This document shows positions 57,860 through 64,000 of a DNA stretch of 64,000 nt, piece by piece. A program made the position numbers and the translations under genes. Every line of letters starts with the position of its first letter. Positions within the stretch are counted from its first letter, which is position 1. This stretch comes from Cribrihabitans_A neustonicus (GTDB lineage Bacteria > Pseudomonadota > Alphaproteobacteria > Rhodobacterales > Rhodobacteraceae). Where the stretch lies: assembly GCF_048820895.1 (NCBI RefSeq), contig NZ_JBMERQ010000013.1, forward strand, positions 1 to 64,000, given 5' to 3'. Under the pieces are notes generated by a model. That model saw only the letters and a list, made by a program, of their open reading frames with translations, made no database searches and was not told the origin of the DNA.

Positions 57860-59568
57860 CAGTGGCTCTCTCTTGTTACCGGGCGGGTGTCCTTGCCGAC
57901 GAGGAAGTCGAGATCCGCTCCCTGGTCGGCCTGCAAAACGTGGTCGATGTACATTTTGGCGTAGCCGCGTGTGTAATGCGGTTCCGGCGGCTGCCACTCC
58001 GCGCGGCGGGCGGCGAGTTCTTCCTCCGGCACCAGCAGCTCCAGCGCGCCGTCCTTGGCCGAAACCCGGATGCGGTCGCCGGTCCTCACCAGCGCCAGCG
58101 TGCCGCCTTCGTTGGCCTCGGGCGAGACATGCAGGATCACCGTGCCGTAGGCAGTGCCGGACATCCGGGCGTCAGAGATCCGCACCATGTCGCGCACGCC
58201 CTGCTGCACCAGCTTCAGCGGGATCGGCATGTTGCCGACCTCGGCCATGCCCGGATAGCCCTTGGGGCCGCAGCCCTTGAGCACCAGGATCGTGTCCTTG
58301 GTCACCGGCAGGTCGGGATCGTTGATGGTTGCCTTCAGCTCCTCGATGTTCTCGAACACATGGGCCGGGCCTTCGTGCTCCAGGAGTTCGTCGGTGGCGG
58401 CCGAGGGCTTCACGATGGCGCCGCGCTCGGCCAGGTTGCCGCGCAGGACGCGCAAGCCCGCTGCCGGTTTCAGCGGTTTGTCGAACGGGTAGATCACGTC
58501 GCGGTTCCAGCACTCCGCGCCTTCGCCGTAAGCCTGGATATCGGTGTCCATCACCGTGCGCGCCGGGCGCAGGAGGTGCGAGAGCTCCTTCAGGATCACC
58601 GGCATCCCGCCCGCGTAGCAGAAATCCTCCATCAGGTATTTGCCCGCGGGCATGCAGTTGACCAGCAGGGGGATCTCGGAACCAAGTTCGAAATCATCCA
58701 GCGTGAGGTCGATGCCGACCCGGCCTGCGATTGCCAGCAGGTGCACCACCGCGTTGGTGGAGCCGCCGACGGCGGCATTGGCGAGGATCGCGTTTTCGAA
58801 GGCCTCGCGCGTGAGGATCGAAGACATGGTCATGCCCTCGTCGACCATGCCGACGATGCGTTTGCCGGTCAGATGCGCGAGCGCCATGCGGCGGGCGTCC
58901 ACCGCCGGCAGGGCGGCGTTGGTAGGCAGGCTCATGCCCATCGCCTCGACCAGACTGGCCATGGTGCTGGCGGTGCCCATCGTCATACAGACGCCCTTGG
59001 AGCGGCTCATTCCGGACTCCACAGCCATGAAATCGGCCAGCGTCATCTCGCCCGCGCGCACGGCTTCGGAAAACTTCCACACATCGGTGCCCGAGCCGAT
59101 GTCCTTGCCTTGCCACTTCCCGTTCAGCATCGGGCCGGAGCTGACCACGATGGCGGGCAGGTCGACCGAGGCCGCGCCCATCAGCTGCCCGGGCGTGGTC
59201 TTGTCGCAGCCACCCAGCAAAACCACCCCGTCGATGCCATAGGCGCGGATCGATTCTTCGACGTCCATCGCCAGCAGGTTGCGGAACAGCATCGCGGTGG
59301 GCTTCATCTGGGTTTCGCCCAGGCTCATCACCGGGAACTCCACCGGGAAGCCGCCCGCCTCCCAAACGCCGCGCTTCACGCCTTCGGCCAGCTCGCGCAG
59401 GCCGCTGTTGCAGGGGGTGAGCTCGGACCAGGTGTTGCAGATGCCAATGACCGGGCGGCCATCAAAGGCGTGTTCCGGGAAGCCCTGGTTCTTCATCCAG
59501 CTGCGGCGGATAAAGCCGTCCTTGTCCAGCTTGCCATACCAGGCGCGGTTGCGGCGCTCCTTGCTCAT
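57859..59568 (-). CDS. IlvD/Edd-family dehydratase (probable D-galactonate dehydratase)
   Basis: 569 residues from ATG 59568. IlvD/Edd fold with three Cys in the positions used to bind [2Fe-2S] in sugar-acid dehydratases: Cys53 (SELTPCN), Cys121 (LLGGCDKT) and Cys194 (KGVCMTMG), plus MSGTAYGTVILHVSPE near the end. Relatives act on L-arabonate, D-xylonate and D-fuconate. Here context points to galactonate to KDGal. E. coli DgoD does this with an unrelated enolase-superfamily enzyme. Overlaps GH36 by four bases. Confidence 0.87.
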   Translation of the reverse strand: MSKERRNRAWYGKLDKDGFIRRSWMKNQGFPEHAFDGRPVIGICNTWSELTPCNSGLRELAEGVKRGVWEAGGFPVEFPVMSLGETQMKPTAMLFRNLLAMDVEESIRAYGIDGVVLLGGCDKTTPGQLMGAASVDLPAIVVSSGPMLNGKWQGKDIGSGTDVWKFSEAVRAGEMTLADFMAVESGMSRSKGVCMTMGTASTMASLVEAMGMSLPTNAALPAVDARRMALAHLTGKRIVGMVDEGMTMSSILTREAFENAILANAAVGGSTNAVVHLLAIAGRVGIDLTLDDFELGSEIPLLVNCMPAGKYLMEDFCYAGGMPVILKELSHLLRPARTVMDTDIQAYGEGAECWNRDVIYPFDKPLKPAAGLRVLRGNLAERGAIVKPSAATDELLEHEGPAHVFENIEELKATINDPDLPVTKDTILVLKGCGPKGYPGMAEVGNMPIPLKLVQQGVRDMVRISDARMSGTAYGTVILHVSPEANEGGTLALVRTGDRIRVSAKDGALELLVPEEELAARRAEWQPPEPHYTRGYAKMYIDHVLQADQGADLDFLVGKDTRPVTRESH

Positions 59569-61649
59569 AGCTGCTCTCCTTTGATGACCCACATCGTTTC
59601 CGGGAACGTCCACGGAAGCGTCAGGCCCTGGGTCATCAGGCTGGCCCCGCTGAGGACAAGGGGTTCCGACTTGATTGCCTGGGCACCGCGCGACAGCGCC
59701 GGGGCATCGGCACGGTTCACCAGCTCGATGCGGTAGAAACGGTCCGGCTGCAACCGGGTCAGCCGCAGCGGCCGGGGCGAGATCTGTGCCGAGGTTTCGG
59801 CCCTGCCCGCGAAGACCGCGAATTGGCTTCCGTCCTGCGCAAGCTGCTGTTCGGCGATCACCGCGGGATCGGCGCTGTCGAGGCGCAGAATGTCCGCTAA
59901 AGTCATCCAGCCGCGGTTGTCCTTCCACCAGCGGGTGACCCCACGCAGGACCTGCGCCTCCTCCGCCGTCAGTTCCCGCGGGTCCATCTCGAAGCCCATG
60001 TGCCGCTGCGCCGCGACCCAGGCACGGAAGCGGATATCTATGCTGCGGCCCGAGGTGTGGCAGCGGCGCGGGCCGACATGGCTGCCGGTCACCGCCAGCG
60101 GCAGGAACAGCGCCGCGTTGTGCTGCATCCTGAGCCGCTCCACCGCGTCGTTGCTGTCCGACAGCCACACCCGCTGCGTGCGTTCGAGGATGCCGAAATC
60201 GATCCGCCCGCCGCCGCTGGCGCAGCTTTCGATCTCGACCTTGGGGAAGGCCTCCCGCAGCCGGTCGAGCAGGTCATAGGTGCCGCGGGTCTGGGCGGCG
60301 CCGGGCGCGGGCAGCACGCGGTTGTGGTCCCACTTTATATAGCCGATGTCGTGATCCGCCAGCACGTTGCCGATCCGCTCGAACAGGAAGTTGCGGACCT
60401 CCGGCAGCGCCATATTCAGCACCAGTTGCTGACGGCCGGGAATCTGGTCTTCCGCCCCGAGCACCCAATCGGGATGGGCGCGGAAGGTATCGGAGTCGGG
60501 GCTGACCATTTCGGGCTCGAACCAGAGACCGAAGGACATCCCCAGACCCTGCACATGGTCGATCAGCGGCTTGAGCCCCTCTGGATACTTGCGCGCATCT
60601 ACCTCCCAGTCGCCAAGGGCGCTGGTGTCGTCGTCGCGGATGCCGAACCAGCCGTCATCCAGCACGAAACGCTCCGCGCCCAGCTCCGCGGCGCGGGTGG
60701 CGATTTCCTTCAGCTCAGGCAGCTGGTGATCGAAATAGACCGCCTCCCAGCAGTTATAGTGCACGGGCCGCGGGCGGGCCGGATCGGGGAATTGCACGAT
60801 CCGGCCGCGCAGGTGGCGCTGGAAAGCGACGGCGCAGCCGTTCAGCCCCTCGCCGGAATAGACCGCATAGAGTGGCGCGGTGGCAAAGCGCGCGGCCGGC
60901 TCATGCTCGGTGCCGGAGGCATGGCCGAACTGCACCTGGCGCCGGCCGTCCGGCAGCTCCTCGGCCACCATGCGGTGCCCGCCGGACCAGCCGTAGTGGA
61001 AGCCATAGGCCTCCCCCGCGGTGTTGGTGGCACCGCGTCCGGGCAGGAGCAGCCCGGGGAAATGCTCGTGGCCGGTGCGGCCGGTGCGGTTTTCGCGGCA
61101 GCGGAAGCCTGGCGTCCAGGCGGAACGCAGCATCTGGAACTCCCCGCACCAGCGCCCGGCGAAATCAATCATCTCATCACTCAGCTGCGGAGCGGGGAAG
61201 ACCGGAGCCGCGAGCCAGCCGAGGCGCATCGGCCGGGCACAGTCAATCTCCGCCCGGGCCTCCAGCACATAGGTTGCCAGATCGAGGGCGAAAATCGCCC
61301 GGTACGTCAGCCCCGCAGCCTCGTCGCGGAAGGCGAGCGTCAGGCTCTGCGCCTTATTCTCCGCCTCTGCGAACCGGAACCGCGGCAGAACCGGCCGCCC
61401 CCCGGCATCGGCGATCACCAGTCCCGGCTGGCCGGGGAAACTGCGCGACGCCTCGGGGCAGAGCGACAGCTCGGGGTTTTCATCCAGCATCCCGCCGGTC
61501 ACGTCGATGGCTTGCGCGCGGGTCAGGGTTTCCAGGTTCTCCCCGTCCGGCAAGCGCGCCCCCCAGTAGACCACCTCGGCCAGGCGGTCATCGCGGGAGG
61601 CCAGGACGAGCGTCTGCCTGCTGTCATCCAGCCGCCAGCAACGGATCAT
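59565..61649 (-). CDS. Alpha-galactosidase, GH36 family
   Basis: 694 residues from ATG 61649, overlapping the upstream permease stop by four bases. The beta-sandwich N-terminus is followed by a TIM barrel: FVLDDGWFGIRDDD, LWFEPEMVSPDSD, nucleophile Asp441 in IKWDHNR, CASGGGRIDFG and the acid/base motif SDSNDA (498-501 region). No signal peptide. Hydrolyses raffinose- or melibiose-type alpha-galactosides after uptake. Confidence 0.94.
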   Translation of the reverse strand: MIRCWRLDDSRQTLVLASRDDRLAEVVYWGARLPDGENLETLTRAQAIDVTGGMLDENPELSLCPEASRSFPGQPGLVIADAGGRPVLPRFRFAEAENKAQSLTLAFRDEAAGLTYRAIFALDLATYVLEARAEIDCARPMRLGWLAAPVFPAPQLSDEMIDFAGRWCGEFQMLRSAWTPGFRCRENRTGRTGHEHFPGLLLPGRGATNTAGEAYGFHYGWSGGHRMVAEELPDGRRQVQFGHASGTEHEPAARFATAPLYAVYSGEGLNGCAVAFQRHLRGRIVQFPDPARPRPVHYNCWEAVYFDHQLPELKEIATRAAELGAERFVLDDGWFGIRDDDTSALGDWEVDARKYPEGLKPLIDHVQGLGMSFGLWFEPEMVSPDSDTFRAHPDWVLGAEDQIPGRQQLVLNMALPEVRNFLFERIGNVLADHDIGYIKWDHNRVLPAPGAAQTRGTYDLLDRLREAFPKVEIESCASGGGRIDFGILERTQRVWLSDSNDAVERLRMQHNAALFLPLAVTGSHVGPRRCHTSGRSIDIRFRAWVAAQRHMGFEMDPRELTAEEAQVLRGVTRWWKDNRGWMTLADILRLDSADPAVIAEQQLAQDGSQFAVFAGRAETSAQISPRPLRLTRLQPDRFYRIELVNRADAPALSRGAQAIKSEPLVLSGASLMTQGLTLPWTFPETMWVIKGEQL

Positions 61650-62494
61650 TTTACTGCTCCCAAGGTCAAACCGGCGATAAAGTGGCGCTGCATCAGGAAG
61701 AACATCAGCACCGGCGGCAGCGCCGCCACGATTGAGCCGGCCGAGACCAGGTGCCAGGCCGCCACCCACTGGCCGTTCAGCGAATAGAGCCCGGCGGTGA
61801 TCGGCTGGTTATCGGCCCCCTGGGTCAGCACAGTTGCCCAGAAGTAATCGTTCCAGATGAAGGTGAAAATCAGCACCGATAGCGCCGCCAGCGCAGGCTT
61901 CATCAGCGGCATCACCACGAACCAAAAGATGCGGATCTCCGAGATGCCCTCGACCCGCGCCGCCTCGATCAGCTCATAAGGCAGCGCGCGAATGAAGTTG
62001 CGCATGAACAGCGTGCAGAAACCGGCCTGGAAGGCGATGTGGAACAGCGCAAGACCATACCAGGTGTTGTACATTCCCAAGTCCAGCGTCAGGTCGCGCA
62101 CCGGAACCATTAGGATCTGGAACGGCACGAAGTTGCCCGCTATGAACATGAAGAAGATCAGCAGGTTGCCCTTGAAACGGTAGACCGCCAGCGCAAATCC
62201 CGTCATGCAGCTCAGCGCCACCGCGCCGATCACCGTGGGGATCGTCACCTTGAAGGAATTGAGGATGTACTGGCCGATCGGGGTCTGTTTGAAGATTGCG
62301 GTGTAGTTCTCCAGGAGGTTGAAGCTGGTGGGCCAGCCCCAGTAGTTGCCCGCGGTAATATCGCCCGCCGAGCGCACCGAAGTGAGCGCCACGGCGATCA
62401 GCGGCAAGAGCCACAGGATCAACGCGATGGGCAGCGCGATTTTGTAGACAAGCTGGGTTGTGGGAGAGGTCTTCTCGATGGGTCTGGGGAACAT
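61646..62494 (-). CDS. Sugar ABC transporter permease (MalG-like)
   Basis: 282 residues, six membrane segments. EAA loop EAARVEGISEIRIFWFVVMPLMKPAL. BPD_transp_1, CUT1-type second permease. One base after the first permease stop and overlapping the GH36 start by four bases, so the sugar it imports is very likely a galactoside. Confidence 0.92.
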   Translation of the reverse strand: MFPRPIEKTSPTTQLVYKIALPIALILWLLPLIAVALTSVRSAGDITAGNYWGWPTSFNLLENYTAIFKQTPIGQYILNSFKVTIPTVIGAVALSCMTGFALAVYRFKGNLLIFFMFIAGNFVPFQILMVPVRDLTLDLGMYNTWYGLALFHIAFQAGFCTLFMRNFIRALPYELIEAARVEGISEIRIFWFVVMPLMKPALAALSVLIFTFIWNDYFWATVLTQGADNQPITAGLYSLNGQWVAAWHLVSAGSIVAALPPVLMFFLMQRHFIAGLTLGAVK

Positions 62495-62495
62495 C

Positions 62496-63425
62496 TCAGT
62501 GTCCTCTATCGTCGCGGTACATCTTCCACAGGAACCCCACGATGTAGACCATCATGATGAGGAACAGCACGACAGCGATGGCCGCGCCATAGCCCATGCG
62601 AAAGCCGTATTCGGAAAACGCCTGCTCATACATGTAAAAGGCCAGCACCCGGGAGGAGCCCCAAGGGCCGCCGTCGGTCATGATCGAGACGAGGTCAAAG
62701 GAGCGCAGCGCGCCGATCACCGTCACCACGACGGCAATGAACGTGGCGGGGCGGAGCTGCGGCAGGATCACATACCAAAGCATCTTGACGCCCTTTGCGT
62801 TGTCGAGCCGGGCCGCCTCGATCTGCTCGGGATCGACGGCGTTGAGGCCGGTGAGGTAGAGGATCATGCAATAGGCAGTCTGCGGCCAGAGGCCTGCGGC
62901 GATGATGCCATAGGTCACATAGTCCTCATTGGCGAGCACCGCGATCGGCTCCAAGCCGAACCAGCCGAGAGCGATGTTCATAAGCCCGTAGCTCGGGTCG
63001 TAAAACCAGGCAAAGACCAGCCCGACCACCACTTGCGAGATCACGAAGGGAAAAAAGAACAGAGACTTGTAGATACGGATGCCGCGCACCGTCTGGTTCA
63101 GGAACAGCGCAACGAACAGCCCCATCGGGATCGCCAGCATGTAAAGGACAAGCCAGATGACGTTGTTCTTGAGGGAGGTGTAGAAGGCCTCGTCATCCAC
63201 CAATTCGGCGTAGTTGGCTGCTCCGACCCAGGTTTTTTCGCCCAGGCCATCCCAGTCGTAGAACGAGATGTTCACGGACTGGAAGATTGGGATGATCACA
63301 TAGACCGCAAACATGAAAATACCCGGCGCCAGGAACAGCCAGGGCGCGAGCCGCTGCTGGTTCTGCTTCCACCAGCTTCTCTTGCGCAGGGGCGGATGGG
63401 TGTCGGGAACAACGGGGGCGGTCAT
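62496..63425 (-). CDS. Sugar ABC transporter permease (MalF-like)
   Basis: 309 residues, six membrane segments, beginning with a basic cytoplasmic tail. EAA loop EAARLDNAKGVKMLWYVILPQLRPATF. CUT1-type first permease. It lies ~80 bases after the binding-protein gene. No ATPase gene is in the window; it may be outside or shared. Confidence 0.92.
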   Translation of the reverse strand: MTAPVVPDTHPPLRKRSWWKQNQQRLAPWLFLAPGIFMFAVYVIIPIFQSVNISFYDWDGLGEKTWVGAANYAELVDDEAFYTSLKNNVIWLVLYMLAIPMGLFVALFLNQTVRGIRIYKSLFFFPFVISQVVVGLVFAWFYDPSYGLMNIALGWFGLEPIAVLANEDYVTYGIIAAGLWPQTAYCMILYLTGLNAVDPEQIEAARLDNAKGVKMLWYVILPQLRPATFIAVVVTVIGALRSFDLVSIMTDGGPWGSSRVLAFYMYEQAFSEYGFRMGYGAAIAVVLFLIMMVYIVGFLWKMYRDDRGH

Positions 63426-63503
63426 GGCTTCTCCTCCACAAGGGCGCGGGCAAGCGCCCTGCCCCGCCCGGCGCTGCCGGACAGAGCTTTCGTTAAAGGG
63501 ACG

Positions 63504-64000
63504 TCAGTTGTAAACGCGCTGGCGGACTTTCTCGAGCCGCTCCAGGATCTTGTCCATGCGCTCGGGCTTGACCATGAACTCCTGAAAACCCTCCATGCCC
63601 GCCTTGGCCATTTCGGCCGGCGCGTCACGGTCGAAGAACTGCGCAATTCCGCCTTCCGTCGAGGACAGCATCTCGTAGCCTGCCTGCAGGAACTTGTCGT
63701 CACCCACTTCGGAGTTCTTGTTGATCGGCAGCTGGCCGAGCGTTTTGTTGATCTCGGTCTGCACCTCGGCGCGCGCGAGGTAGGCCAGGAACTTCTTGGC
63801 GTCAGCCTTGTTCTTGGCGTTGGCCGGGATGTGCATCGTGTCGGTCGGCGCCTCTTCGGCCATTGGCACTTCGGGGTTGATTTGCGGGAACTGGAAGAAG
63901 CCCAGCTGGTCATCGGTCAGCCCCGCTTCGCGCAGCGGTGCCACGGCGAAGTTGCCCATCACGTACATCGCCGCCTCGCCCTGCACCATTGGCGCCAGCG
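63504..64000 (-). CDS. Sugar ABC transporter substrate-binding protein, C-terminal part
   Basis: The last ~165 residues of a CUT1-type periplasmic binding protein; the start lies beyond the right edge. Segments MYVMGNFAVAPLREAG, FFQFPQINPEVPMAEEAP and ANAKNKADAKKFLAYLA are typical of the C-lobe. It is the first gene of the galactoside operon visible here and should bind galactosides. Confidence 0.88.
   Translation of the reverse strand, partial: LAPMVQGEAAMYVMGNFAVAPLREAGLTDDQLGFFQFPQINPEVPMAEEAPTDTMHIPANAKNKADAKKFLAYLARAEVQTEINKTLGQLPINKNSEVGDDKFLQAGYEMLSSTEGGIAQFFDRDAPAEMAKAGMEGFQEFMVKPERMDKILERLEKVRQRVYN

Overview
The window is about 64 kb of GC-rich DNA. Gene content and order suggest an alphaproteobacterium of the family Rhodobacteraceae (Roseobacter group, Ruegeria/Phaeobacter/Leisingera-like). 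The pointers are adenosylcobalamin-dependent NrdJ next to a DUF1489 gene, a hisS-hisZ-hisG operon, xdhABC fused to a BMP-type transporter, a DUF938 methyltransferase, monomeric NADP-isocitrate dehydrogenase, a dimethylglycine-dehydrogenase-like FAD/GcvT protein, and a short intergenic motif that recurs. The genus is an inference; no rRNA or tRNA is present.

Region 1 (1 to about 10.4 kb) is an accessory island, lower in GC in places, carrying IS debris and defence-like genes on the minus strand. It holds a transposase C-terminus at the left edge; a LAS-type (MepA/VanY-fold) peptidase gene broken by a frameshift; an overlapping pair of a PD-(D/E)XK nuclease and an unknown protein; an IS3-type orfA stub; a DUF4238 protein; a giant SIR2-domain gene broken by an in-frame stop and by a frameshift in a G7 tract; and an AAA+ (Lon-like) ATPase followed by a zinc-ribbon gene with a frameshift. 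Four small lesions fall in three genes here, and I found none in the rest of the window.

Region 2 (10.4-24.2 kb) is core: nrdJ with a recognisable promoter, a DUF1489 gene whose start codon lies in a perfect DnaA box, a DJ-1/PfpI protein, hisS-hisZ-hisG, a crotonase, slyX, a SnoaL-like protein, a DxD glycosyltransferase-like protein and dnaE.

Region 3 (24.5-34.0 kb) is a plus-strand operon: xdhA-xdhB-xdhC followed without a gap by an ATPase, two permeases and a BMP-family binding protein. It is best read as uptake and oxidation of purines. It ends in a clear terminator.

Region 4 (34.2-51.5 kb) holds general metabolism: an aldo/keto reductase, a FAD amine oxidase and a DUF938 methyltransferase; a secreted PRC-barrel protein; a VOC protein; the FAD/GcvT demethylating dehydrogenase; a FAD-linked 2-hydroxyacid dehydrogenase; gamma-glutamyltransferase; a D-2-hydroxyacid dehydrogenase; an SH3 protein; monomeric icd; and a chemoreceptor.

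Region 5 (51.7-64.0 kb, minus strand, continuing past the right edge) is a tightly coupled galactoside operon: sugar ABC transporter, GH36 alpha-galactosidase, IlvD/Edd dehydratase, SDR dehydrogenase, KDGal kinase, KDPGal aldolase, lactonase, mutarotase and GH42 beta-galactosidase. Together these make a complete De Ley-Doudoroff route from alpha- and beta-galactosides to pyruvate and glyceraldehyde-3-phosphate.
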